From contig JBHGNT010000020.1 of assembly GCA_043228905.1 (NCBI GenBank), positions 10,044,001-10,108,000 of the forward strand: a DNA stretch of 64,000 bases, in the 5' to 3' direction. Of this stretch, positions 9,729 to 20,341 are shown piece after piece. The stretch's first letter is position 1; every line of letters begins with the position of its first letter. The position numbers and the translations under genes were made by a program. The stretch comes from Azolla caroliniana. Taxonomy: Eukaryota; Polypodiophyta. Under the pieces are notes generated by a model. The model worked only from the letters and a program-made list of their open reading frames with translations, did no database searches and was not told the origin of the DNA.

Positions 9729-10545
9729 TGTCGTGAAGAAAACCGTCCATAGGCGGAATCGGCGCACCTAGGCGTGGGAACCGGTTCTTCACGCGCGCAA
9801 GCTCCAAGTAGTACGAAGAAGCGAGTTAGGGGGATAATCGGCAGGAACGGGCCCTAACATAGGTAGAGACAAAGACCGCGCGAACAGTCTTTTCGGTCGC
9901 GCGCGCGAGCTAAGGGACGGCACGAGTCGGCGGCGTAACTACGCAGATGCGCGAAGAACGGAGCGGATCCCTGTTCGAAAGGGACAGGGAATAAAGATGA
10001 CAGGACGGCCTGCTCGTCGGGCTATATAAGAGCAGGAAAGAGCTGTTGCAGGGGATCTCGCGCGGAGAGGACGAAGTGCTGTCGGACCGTTTCTGGACGC
10101 TTCTCTCTCTCTGTTTCCTTCCTTCTTGAGCTCCATAGCTTTCTGTGCAGGGTTCCGAGGAGGCTCGCGCTGTTTCGAGGAACGCCCGAGTGCTTCCGGC
10201 AGCGCCTCCAACCGGCTACCCCCCCCCCCCCCTTTTTGCCCGTTTTGTGCGTCGAAGCGAGCAGGCATCGGCATCTGTTCGCCGGCCTGTTCGGTTGTAA
10301 CCAACCTGTGCCCCATCGAGGGTTGTAGTAGTGTTAGCCATTTTCTTAATATACATATTAAGTCATTCGCATCTGTCTGTGTCGGTCTCTGTTCGCGTTC
10401 TCCGTGCTGAAGGGCCGTGTCCCTGTGTATCCCCGGTCCTGCGTAGCCGGTTCTCTCTCTTTCTCCCCCCCCCACGCTTGCTCTTTGGTTCGAGACCCCC
10501 GCGGTCCCGCCTCGATTCCACACGCACTTGCGTAATATCTCGACA
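9729..10545 (+). repeat. 3' LTR of element II
   Basis: Direct copy of 3188-4007 with a shorter poly-C run (near 10218-10232) and two substitutions noticed (GCGG/GCAG near 9945; CTAT/CTGT near 10390). It ends CGACA at 10545 and is followed by the target duplication GCGT. Confidence 0.95.
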
Positions 10546-10779
10546 GCGTCCCCCTCGGTAAGAACCCACCAACATTCCAAAGTAGACATTAGGTAGGATT
10601 AGGCATAGTTTTAGCAATTAGTTAGTTCCACCTACACCACCTACCACATCACCCAAATCACGTCATGTTTAGAGGCACACATTAGTCACTTTCACATTCA
10701 CTTAAGTATTTAAAGGCACATGCACAGCATCCAAGGCAAAGCACTAACTCCCTAGGACACGTGGCCATAATATCCTATT

Positions 10780-13700
10780 ATGGCATCCACGCTCAAGAAT
10801 CTCCAGGCTCCTCTTCATGCACAAAACCCTAGGCGTTCGTTAAAAAACAGTTACCCCAAGCCCACCCCACACACAAACGTTTTCTTGCACACCCAGCTTT
10901 CATCGCTCCCACGCTCTCAAGCCTCCTCTCGCTCTCAGCGCGTTCATCGCTCCCACCACTCTTGCTCACAAGCCCTCTCTTGTCCTCGTAGCCCCTCTGC
11001 CACACCACAACCATCTCCTTCCCTCACTCTGTCTCGGCCTGGTCGAATCCTCCTTCCCCAATCTTCCACACAGCAGAACCCCAAGTCCATTATGCCTCTT
11101 GCAGCTTCACAGGAAACCCGCTCCTGGCTTCAGGAACGAGGATTAGGTGGTTATTTAAAGGTGATCGATGCCCCTGCACACCCTGATGCCCAAACGATCA
11201 CACGCCGAATCCACCCAGACACAGTCACCAACAATATGATTCGTACTACCTTGGACCTGAAGCGAGGAGGTGATCATGAGGTCGAGATTCCCCCTTCCAC
11301 GACCCTGAAGGAATACTTTGGTGTGTATTCCATATCTGGTAAAGCCTACGGCACCTACGGTGGATTCAACAAGGCATTCGGAGAACTCGCTCGCATCCTG
11401 ATGGAGTGCATACCAACCCTACAAGTATGCCATAGAGCAAAGCGGCGATCATTATCAGTGCCTACGAGGGAAACAAAATCGACTGGGGAATCATCACAGG
11501 CGAAGGAATCCGGTAAACGTTTGTTGCCTGTGATCAATCACTTCCTTACAGTCCTCTACCCACCTCCTTTCAGTTTCCCCTCGTCGCATCCTGACCCCTC
11601 CACCACCACCAAGGAAACAACGGGAGAAGATTTTGGAGATAACTCAGGAAGAATGGGAAGACTCCTCGTCTTCTCCGCCTCCCTCAGGCCTTGGAACCCT
11701 GCTTCCGCCTCGGCCCCACCCCCACCAAAAACACAAAGACAACGGGCGGTAACAGCAACCCGTGTCGAATGGGATGAGGCCGAGGAGGCCATCCCCGAGG
11801 ATGTCACCATACGCTAGAGGCCACCAAGGACATCAATGACCTCTCCACAACCGAGCCCACGGCCCACAAGCTAGCAGCCCTCGGCCATCCGGCAGCAAAA
11901 GAGGAAACAGGCCAAGGAGCCAACACCACCGGCCCCAGACGCACAGGATCAGCCGCCAAAATGACGTTGCATCATTTGAGAGGCAACCACAAAAACCGAA
12001 GGCGACCAACATCAGAAATCAAAAGAGGCCAGCCCCACCTCCACGGACATAGTACCAACGGAGTCATGGCTCCAAGTCGGTACGATCGAGCATGGACAAA
12101 CCACACAGATATCAGAGGAGGAAGTCCTCGGTTACAAAGATCTCCCCGCAGAGGCATACGAGTTTAGTGCACTAGTTCGACTGGGCACAACTTACGAGTT
12201 AATGCATTTCCTCACGCACGCCCAAGTAGCTACCGCCGCTTGTATGGCCGAGGAGCACTCCGAAACAAAGATGATTCAATGCGATCTAATGGGTGAAATC
12301 GAACCTCATGAAGATCGAGCCTTACAGAAGATAGGACGGAAGAAGCAAGTACAAAATGCTTCGCTCCTCATGGAACTACCGGATCTGAACATGGCCTTAG
12401 TCGAGGCATATCGCAATCTACACCACACTACTCAGGCAGCCAAGGACATGGCCCGATGTATCAAAACGACGCATCAGCAAGCCAAATGGGCTACCGACCT
12501 ATGGCAAGCCGCAGAGGAGAAACTGACGACATTCACACAACAACAACTGCCCTTAATCCTCCCTACGCCGAGTGACGTTGTCTCACCAGCCGCTCTTCCG
12601 AACCCGAGCTCGAGTGTTGACGGTACCGTCGCACACAAAGACAACATCGTCCACCCCAAGATAGCCACAGCCGAGGCTAACACAATGACGAACTCGGTAC
12701 AGACAAGTGAGCCAATGTCACGGGCAGATATCAGCCCGCACCCCCAAACCAGCCAAGCCTCCACGCAAACACCACCACCTCCGGTCGTCATGGAACGAGT
12801 GACACAAACAGATAGGGAGTCCTCGGCCCAAATCCAGCAAGCGGCAACCCAAACAGGGCCTCCCCTTAGGGACTACCAAGAGGAGCTTCAAGCCCAGATC
12901 ACTCTGGCCGAGTTGGCAGAATAGAACCACGACAACATTCTTGGCCAGCTACAGGAACAAGCCGTGAGCCGCAAAGCGAACCTCAAGCGACTGCTTGCTG
13001 AAAGGTCGGTCGCGCTTGAAGCACGAGAACGGGAGGTGATGACCCTCCAGGTCTCTATCACTGAGGCTAAAGAACGTTTCATCAAAGAAACCGAATGGAA
13101 TAGCCAACGGGAACAGGAGCTCTTCACAGACAACCAGGAATTACGACGTCATCAAAGAGCCTTCCAGGACATGGCCAACGAACATATGCAAAAGTGAAGG
13201 ATCTCGGAGGAGCAACGAACAAAATTTTCCGATGCATATCACCAGTTGCAAACCGAGCACATTGCCATCAAAGAACAACACCGGGACGCTTGGCAACAGG
13301 AAAGGGACAAAACTGTAGCTCACCTCACCCAGCGTTATGAGCAGACCATCGCGCTCATCACTGGAAAAGCAAAAGATAATCAAGCTACTTTAGCACTCTT
13401 CGCCCACAAAAGCCAAGCCGAAGCCAAGGCCGCAAGGGAGGCACTGGAAGTTCACCGCGCGAGCATCGGCATGGACGATACCAAAATCAAGACCCTAATC
13501 AACAAGTATCGCCAACAATTCACCACGAAGATCAAAGAAACGCTTGACCATGTCTGGCAGGGGTGGTCAGCCCAAGCTGTAGACCTACACATACTACGCG
13601 CGGATGCCGAGAACCGATGGAAGGAGGCCCAAGGGTTTTACAAGATGGATGACACCAGCATCCAGACCCTCCGTGAAGACTTAATGGAAGAATATCATAC

Positions 13701-14154
13701 CTTGGCAACATCCCACATCGCGGCCATCGAGCAACTCTTGGAGGAATTCAACGACGTTCTAATGGTGTTTCGTTTAGAAGCCGAAGCATACGAGGAGGAA
13801 CGACTCGCTACCGGGAGTCACAGAGCTCCCACAAACACCGAGCAAGGAACCGAGTCACTCCCCACGGCAGCTCGATCGAAAGAACCTGCCCTTACCAACC
13901 TCCACATCCCAACCGAGCCACTCACCACGGCAGTTAGACCGGAAGAACCTGCCCCTACAGATGTCCACATCCCACCGGAGCCACATACTATAACCCCAAC
14001 CCTGACTGAATCGGTCCCAACAAAGGAGGGCACACACGACGACACCGTCATCCCCGACTCGGCAACACAACCTCCATCACCAACCCCACCTGTTGAGCAG
14101 CCAACCCAACTCCACGCCCCCGAGGATATCCTCGGCATATTGGAAGAGGAATAA
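10780..14154 (+). pseudogene. decayed long sense ORF between pol and 3' LTR (element I)
   Basis: The open stretches 10780-11817, 11980-12924, 12925-13197 and 13198-14154 all lie in one reading frame. They read as one ancestral ORF of roughly 1125 codons, broken by TAG 11815, TAG 11872, TGA 11962, TGA 11974, TAG 12922 and TGA 13195. The N-terminal 100 residues are Ser/Pro/Arg-rich. A more globular part follows (near MPLAASQETRSWLQERG). The C-terminal half is rich in Glu/Gln/Lys/Ala and coiled-coil-like, and ends in a Pro/Thr/Glu segment with imperfect repeats of EEPAPTDVHIPPEP type (13830-14010). I see no Gag, Pol or membrane-anchored envelope signature. An extra ORF after pol is known from the Athila and Tat lineages. 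Function unknown. Confidence 0.6.
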
Positions 14155-14270
14155 AACCAACCTATAAGCCCTCGTAGGAACGGGCAATTTTTGTAATTTG
14201 TGTTGTTTTGCCAAATCCATGGTGAACCGTGGGTCCGATGAACAAAGTCCTGTCCCACGGGCGTGCCAGG

Positions 14271-14750
14271 TGTTGTCCATAGGACAAAAATATAAATTAA
14301 TTAAATGTAATACGTCGGTGGGTAAGGCGAGTAGGTAAGGTAGAGTTAGGTAAACGCTGAGTTTCGAGCCTCACAGTCAACCGACCGCTCGGCTCTGTAT
14401 GAAGAAAAAGAAAAAGTATATAAACGGAGGTTTGCGTACCTTGGCAGGAGAGAGATATCCAGAGCCTAGGCGAGGTCTTTTCATAGTTATAAGAGCTTTG
14501 TAAGGTCACCGGTTGTGGGTCGTGCTTTTGTAATCATAGCTAATTGTTTGCAGTGATACATATCTATTAGCTCTTGTTGTTTTCATATGTGTGCCGTTGT
14601 TTCTAAGGTCTCAACTACGTATACGACCCGGGCTCTATTCCGGGTATGCTCTCCATTTTCTTCCCCTAACGACACCTCTGTGCGCAAGTCTTCACGTTAC
14701 ACTTCCCTTGATACCGATAGCTTGTAGGCATATCGAAGGTGTTTCCAACA
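14271..14750 (+). repeat. putative 3' LTR of element I
   Basis: A 480-bp segment beginning TGTTG and ending CAACA. A promoter-like AAGTATATAAACGG lies near 14415-14428 and a T-rich region follows. It lies just after the extra ORF. No second copy is in the window and the polypurine tract before it is poor, so its ends rest only on the terminal inverted repeat. Confidence 0.5.
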
Positions 14751-14774
14751 GAACGGTTAACACCCCACACCCTC

Positions 14775-15098
14775 TATTATGGGCATGACCATAAATTATC
14801 ACGTGGTAAGATTGTACCATAGTATTCTATACACATGGATAAAGTGTGAGGGTTAAATGAGAGTATAAAGAAAGGATGATTTCTTTTAATCCTAGAAATT
14901 GGGACAACCCATAAGGGCCAAGCGTGAACTTGCATGGGGTCCTTAGGTCTGGCTATAAATACGAGGGCTAGATACCCTCATTAACACATCATTCAACTAC
15001 ATTGAGACTTGCTTAAGTGGTGATCAAACTCTTGTAAGCGAGTGCGTCAGTACCAGGTACAACTCGATGCCATTGACGGTGGTATAAGACGTCGATTG
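14775..15098 (+). repeat. Family B solo LTR (B1), left part
   Basis: Aligns along its length with the left part of B2 (20717-21181), with many substitutions. It starts TATTA where B2 has TGTTA. A TATA-like CTATAAATACGAGG lies near 14953. It is split at 15098 by element III and resumes at 21259. The 5-bp duplication CCCTC flanks the whole unit (14770-14774 and 21391-21395). No internal retroelement sequence separates the halves except the inserted element III, so it is a solo LTR. Confidence 0.85.
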
Positions 15099-15538
15099 TG
15101 TCATGATATGGCAAGACTCGAACCCATGACCTTAGGTTATATGGGTCGAGCTCTTGACCATTAGACCATCTATTGTAATACGTAGGATATTATTTTCATT
15201 TACATTTTATTATAGGAAATTAGTGTATATTCCAGATTTCTCTGGAACATTCTAGAAGCTTCAGGATTACTCCTGAAAACACTATAAAAGAGGGCACTAG
15301 GCATTATGTTGAACCAAATTGGTTCAACGCCAGTCTTAAGCCTTTTAGCCACCATTGTATATTCTCTTCATATAATACATATCTTTCTTATCATCACACA
15401 CACACTCTCTCTCTCGATCTCTCTCTTTCTCTCTGTCTCGCTCACTTCTTCCTTCTCTCGAAGAAGTTCCACACCTCTCATAGTACTAATCCTTCGTTTA
15501 GTACTAATTCCTTCTCTGTCTCAGTACTGTTCATGACA
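15099..15538 (+). repeat. 5' LTR of element III
   Basis: A 440-bp LTR, TGTCATGA to TCATGACA, matching 20342-20711 plus 21182-21253. The TATA box (TATAAAAG) is at 15283-15290, and 33 nt downstream lies a palindromic segment (15309-15328) whose right half is the predicted transcript 5' end. A CA/CT microsatellite occupies 15395-15440. Confidence 0.95.
15111..15170 (-). other. tRNA-like segment inside LTR U3 (element III)
   Basis: Read on the - strand this stretch has an A-box-like TGGTCTAATGG and a B-box-like GGGTTCGAGTC about 40 nt apart, as in a tRNA gene or SINE head. It is also in the 3' LTR (20354-20412), so it is a fixed part of the U3. It does not fold into an evident full cloverleaf with a CCA-ready acceptor, so I do not call a tRNA gene. 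Confidence 0.45.
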
Positions 15539-15540
15539 GT

Positions 15541-15552
15541 TTGAACCAATTT
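15541..15552 (+). other. self-primer binding site of element III
   Basis: Two bases after the LTR lies TTGAACCAATTT. It does not start with TGG and resembles no tRNA 3' end. It is exactly complementary over 12 nt to AAATTGGTTCAA (15316-15327), which begins 33 nt after the TATA box, where transcription should start. This is the arrangement of Tf1-type elements, in which the RNA's own 5' end folds back to prime reverse transcription. Confidence 0.7.
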
Positions 15553-15612
15553 TCCCTACCTTCTGTCTCTCTCATTTCCTACTAATCTTTTATTCATCTT
15601 TTCTTTCATCCC

Positions 15613-16764
15613 ATGGCCACTGTTAGCGCTGAAGAATATCAATCTGTTTTCTCGGAATTTCAATGCTTGAAGGAGAAGTTCCATGCTTTGGAACAAGAAA
15701 ACCAACGGTTGCTGGGGGATCTTCAGCAAATCTCCTTAGAAAAGCAGCAAACGCAACAACAGCATGGGGAACTTGCGTTACGCGTGCAACAACTCGAAGC
15801 CACCATCGTAGCGATGCAACAACAAGGGCCCGGAACACAAGGGATTCATAAAGAACCTAAGATTGGCCTTCCCACGAAGTTCGATGGAACGTGATTGCAG
15901 TTTAGAGGGTTCCTTAACCAGGTACGATTAGTTATTCAAATGCATCCTTCCCAATATCCCACCGATGCATCACGAGTGGGTTTAGTAGGCACTTTGTTAA
16001 GTGGCTCAGCGTTGTCATGGTTCGCTCCACTATTAGAAAAGGAATCTCCGTTACTCAACAATTTTGAAGAGTTTCTAGGTGAGTTTAAAGCATGTTTCGG
16101 AGATACTGACAGCATCAGGACCGCAATCAACAAAATCCGGCGATTACGCCAAGGTGACCGTCCAGCCTCCGCATACGCTGCAGATTTTCGCCTACTCGCC
16201 GCCGATATCCCTTGGGATGATCAAGCGTTGATGGAGCAATTTCGTTATGGTTTACGCAACGACGTCAAGGATTTACTCTTGACCTTCCCCGAAGAGCCAA
16301 AGTCCTTAACAGAAGCAATCAGTCGCGCGGTGAGATGTGACAACCGCCTCTTTGAGCGACGTTCGGAACGACAGCTACAGATGTCGAGGGCAAGATCAGA
16401 GCCCACCTACGCCTCTGTGGTAGCAAGACCTTTTCCGAGGGAGTCATATAATGCGCCTCCAGCGAATACTCCGACTCCGATGGAGATTGACACTACATGT
16501 CGTCGAGGGCCATTATCCAAAGAAGAAAAGCAGCGACGCCGTACAAATCGACTATGTCTTTACTACAGTGGACCAAGACATATCGCAATAAATTGCCCCC
16601 ATAGGCCAAGAAGACAAGTAAACCAAATAGTCGCTAGTTCTAATTGTACTAAATCCGAGCCTATTTCAGTAGGGATATCTGATAGTCCTAATAGTACTAA
16701 TATCCCAGATCTAGCAAACAAATTTGATGTCCTTAGTCAGTTAGAAGAAGAGTTAAACGACTAA
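15613..16764 (+). pseudogene. Gag of element III (one stop, damaged zinc knuckle)
   Basis: Starts ATGGCCACTGTT at 15613. An N-terminal coiled-coil (QQTQQQHGELALRVQQLEAT) is followed by a capsid domain of the retrotransposon-gag family (FRGFLNQVRLVIQMHP, GSALSWFAPLLE) and a zinc knuckle near 16552-16600. A TGA at 15892-15894 interrupts the capsid start; the codon context suggests a former Trp (TGG). The knuckle reads CLYYSGPRHIAINC, so the second Cys is Tyr. Both defects are explainable by a G-to-A change. The frame ends at TAA 16762-16764 and overlaps pol. Confidence 0.88.
16752..16758 (+). promoter_or_regulatory. -1 frameshift heptamer GTTAAAC (element III)
   Basis: The gag and pol frames overlap from 16737 to 16764, pol being in the -1 frame. 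Inside the overlap the heptamer G TTA AAC lies in exactly the zero-frame register needed for simultaneous -1 slippage, six bases before the gag stop. GUUAAAC is an established slippery sequence in arteriviruses. I did not find or test a downstream pseudoknot. Confidence 0.55.
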
Positions 16765-19700
16765 GTCCAGCCAAAATAGGAGTTGTTTGGTTGGACAGCC
16801 CTAGATCTGTGCAGCCCATTAGTGGTTCCATTCCCTCTAAGCAAGTTAGTGATGTGTTCGTAGCCCAAGTAATAGTTAGTACTAAAAGTACCCCTCCAGT
16901 ACATGTCCTAGCACTCCTAGATTCCGGAGCTAACTCTTGCTTTATGGATAAGAAATTTGCTCAAGCTCATAAGATATCCCTAAGAAAACTCCAATGTCCA
17001 GCCTCTATAGTAGTCATTGATGGACGTCCCATTGCTTCCGGAAATATCATAGAAGAGTCGGAGCCCATTAATATTGTCCTAGATAACTTAGCATGTGTAG
17101 TATCATTTAATATTATTAGTATCCCAGAACATCCTATAGTTTTAGGACTACCGTGGTTCAAGTTACATAACCCAGACATAGATTGGAGAACAAGAGAAAT
17201 CCGGTGTCGACAAACCCAAGGGTCAAATCAGAAGATGGCAACCATTTCGCTACGTCAGTTGCGTAAAGAAGGGCACAAGGAGGAAATGTTCCTCTTTGCA
17301 ATATCAGTAAACCCCTCCAACACTACTAAAGAAGAATCCACCGTTCAACTTCCCGAGAAGTATTGTCATTACGCCGATGTGTTCGATAAAGTACAAGCCA
17401 ACACACTTCCTCATCATCGACCGTACGATTGCCCCATCGATTTACAACCTGGAAAAGAGCTGCCATGGGGACCGATCTACAATTTGTCACCAACCGAGCT
17501 GGAAGTCCTTCGGGCCTATATAGAGGAGAATTTGGAAAATGGTTTCATTCGGCATTCGAAATCTCCAGCCGGCGCGCCCATTTTCTTCGTCAAGAAAAAA
17601 GATGGATCGCTTCGTCTCGTTGTAGATTACCGTGGCTTGAATAAGGTTACAATCAAGAATAGGTATGCTCTTCCCCTTATCTCAAGTCTTTTAGAATGGA
17701 TCAATGGTGCCAGGTTCTTCACGAAGATCGACTTACGGGGAGCATATAACCTCGTACGGATCCGACCAGGAGACGAATGGAAGACCGCGTTTCGCACCAG
17801 ATATGGGCACTTCGAATATACTGTCATGCCGTTCGGCCTCACTAATGCGCCGACAGTCTTCCAGCACATGGCTAATGATATATTCCGAGATCTATTGGAT
17901 GATTGTTTGATCATCTATTTGGATGATCTACTGGTTTATTCACAGACCCAAGAAGAACATGATTCTCATGTACTATTAGTACTAAAACGACTTCGAGAAC
18001 ATGGTCTGTATGCAAAGCTGGAAAAATGTAGTTTCGGGTGCAACCAAGTGGAATTTCTCGGCTACATCATTTCGTCAGAAGGCATCTCCATGGACCCAGC
18101 TAAGGTCAAAACGGTGGTAGAATGGCAGACTCCGCGTTCGGTGCGGGATGTGCAATGCTTCTTAGGCTTTGCCAATTTTTACCGGAAGTTCATACAAGAT
18201 TACTCAAAGATCGTTCTACCTCTCACACAACTTACCAGGAAGGGACAACCGTTCATCTGGTCTGAAGAAACGGACATGGCTTTCGAGAGTCTTAAAAAGG
18301 CATTTACATTGGCTCCAATTCTAGCTCATGTCGATCCAGAAAAACCATTCATTATCGAAGCTGACGCATCGGATGTTGCATTGGGGAGCATTCTGTCACA
18401 ACAGGGGAATGATGAGAAGCTACATCCTATGGCTTTTCACTCACGCAAGTTTGATGCCGCCGAAATCAACTACGAAATTCATGATAAGGAGCTATTGGCA
18501 ATAGTGGACTCTTTTATGCAATGGAGGCACTTTCTGGAGGGATCCTCTCATCCAGTCACCGTATTTAGTGACCACAAGAATCTTGCCTACTTTCAGGATG
18601 CTCGTGTGTTGAATCGACGTCAAGCTCGGTGGGCCCACTTCCTCACGCGTTTCGACTTCAAAATTACATATCGTCCGGGGAGGCACCAAGGGAAGGCAGA
18701 TGCATTATCACGGCGTTCGTATCTAGCACCCCGTCCCGGCGAGCCAGCTTTCGATAACCAAAAACAAGTCATCTTGGGACCGGCACAACTACAAGCAACA
18801 CAGATCTTTGACATGCCTATGGATTCCCGCGTTATCGATACCATACGTGAAGACTTGAAGACAGATGTGTTCGCTCAAGCTATACTATCACAAATTGATC
18901 CCTCTCGAGCGTCGTGTTCACAGTCGCAACCACCAGGTACGGACTATCGGCAATTCAAATACCATGATGGATTACTCTTCTTTAAAGAACTTTTGTATGT
19001 TCCTAATGGTTCTTGCCGCCTTCGAGTAGTACAAAACTGTCATGACACATATACAGCTGGGCATTTTGGTAGTACTAAAACATTACATTTAGTACAACGA
19101 TCATTCTGGTGGCCCTGTATGCAACAATTTGTCGAGGATTTTGTTCGGACTTTGTGATACATGTTGCAGAGCGAAAATGCCAAGGCAGCATCCATATGGT
19201 TTATTAGAACCATTACCAATTCCAAGCAAGCCATGGCAATCCATTGCTCTAGACTTCATCACAGATCTTCCAGTCTCTAAGGGGTTCAATGCGATTCTAA
19301 CAGTGGTCGATCGATATACGAAGATGGCTCATTTCTTGCCATGTACTAAGGAGATCTCCAGTGAAGACACTGCCAAAATTGTCATGCGTGAAGTATGTCG
19401 GCATCATGGACTTCCCGATAGTATCATCAGCGACCGTGGACCCCAGTTCGTGTCAAAATTCTGGAAGCACCTTTTTAACATGCTCAAGGTCACTTGTAAC
19501 CTCTCCTCCGGCTACCACCCACAAACCGACGGCCAAGCTGAACGAACAAATCAAACGTTGGAGCAATATCTGCGGTGCTTTCTCAGCTATCATCAGGACG
19601 ACTGGGCAGATATTCTCCACTTCGCCGAATTTGCCTATAACAACTCTATCCACGCATCCACTAAAGTTACGCCATTTTATGCTTATACGGGATGTCACCC

Positions 19701-20328
19701 CCGGTGGAGTGTACTTGAAACCCCAGAGGTGTCCAAAAATCCGTGTGCGGAGGATCGTTTGGAGCGGTTACGCAAGATACAAGCGGATTTATCTACTCAT
19801 CTCCAGCAAGCTCAACAAACACACAAGGTCTACGCGGATCGTCATCGACTTCCATCCAGTTTTAATATTGGAGATCGGGTGTGGCTGCTACGACGACACA
19901 TCAAGACTACTCGCCCATGTGAGAAATTGGATTATCGGCGATTAGGTCCTTTCCGTATTATTGGAAAGATTAATGATGTCGCTTTTCGTCTCGATCTACC
20001 TCCTCAACTTCGGATACATCCGGTGTTTCATAGTTCTCTCCTCGAACCCTACCACGAGAGCACCATCCTAGGACGTCTTATCCAACCTCCACCCCCGATC
20101 GAGCTTGAAGATGGGCCGGAGTACGAGGTTGCCGCCATCCTTGATTCCAAGATTGTTCACAACAAGCTCTACTATCTAGTCGATTGGCTAGGCTATAGCC
20201 CCAGCGAACGTACTTGGGAACCGATCGAGAATGTAACCAATGCCCGTGCTCTTCTTGAAGACTTCCATCGTCAATATCCACACAAACCGGGTCCTCAATC
20301 CAAGACGACTCGTGACACTCGTCGTTTT

Positions 20329-20341
20329 AAAGGGGGGATAG
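20329..20341 (+). other. polypurine tract of element III
   Basis: AAAGGGGGGATAG lies directly before the 3' LTR (20342), just after the pol stop region. This is a typical plus-strand primer site. Confidence 0.85.

Larger units (their letters stand above)
3188..10545 (+). mobile_element. GC-rich Ty3/gypsy-like element II, essentially intact
   Basis: A 7358-bp complete LTR retrotransposon. It has LTRs at 3188-4007 and 9729-10545 starting TGTCG and ending CGACA, a primer-binding site, gag-protease and pol frames, a purine-rich tract and a 4-bp target duplication GCGT (3184-3187 / 10546-10549). The LTRs differ, by eye, at only two substitutions plus length changes in two poly-C runs, so insertion is recent. 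Coding DNA is strikingly GC-rich against the AT-rich surroundings. It sits inside pol of element I. Domain order PR-RT-RNaseH-IN places it in Ty3/gypsy; I see no chromodomain and cannot assign a named clade. Confidence 0.93.
10546..14750 (+). mobile_element. Ty3/gypsy element I, right part
   Basis: Continuation of element I after the element II insertion. Its pol frame ends at a TAA (10559-10561) a few codons past the junction. Next come about 220 bases without coding potential but with a TATA-like TATTTAAAGG near 10709, then a long decayed extra ORF (10780-14154), a 116-base spacer and a putative 3' LTR (14271-14750). That the LTR belongs to this element is inferred from position, since the partner 5' LTR is outside the window. 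Confidence 0.75.

Noticed and set aside
3188-10545. Bacterial or organellar DNA insertion, suggested by the GC-rich block
   Set aside because: The block is bounded exactly by LTRs and a target duplication and encodes retroelement proteins.
15111-15170. Functional tRNA gene on the - strand
   Set aside because: A and B boxes are present, but I could not see a paired acceptor stem or a proper anticodon arm, and the same sequence is a fixed part of both LTRs.
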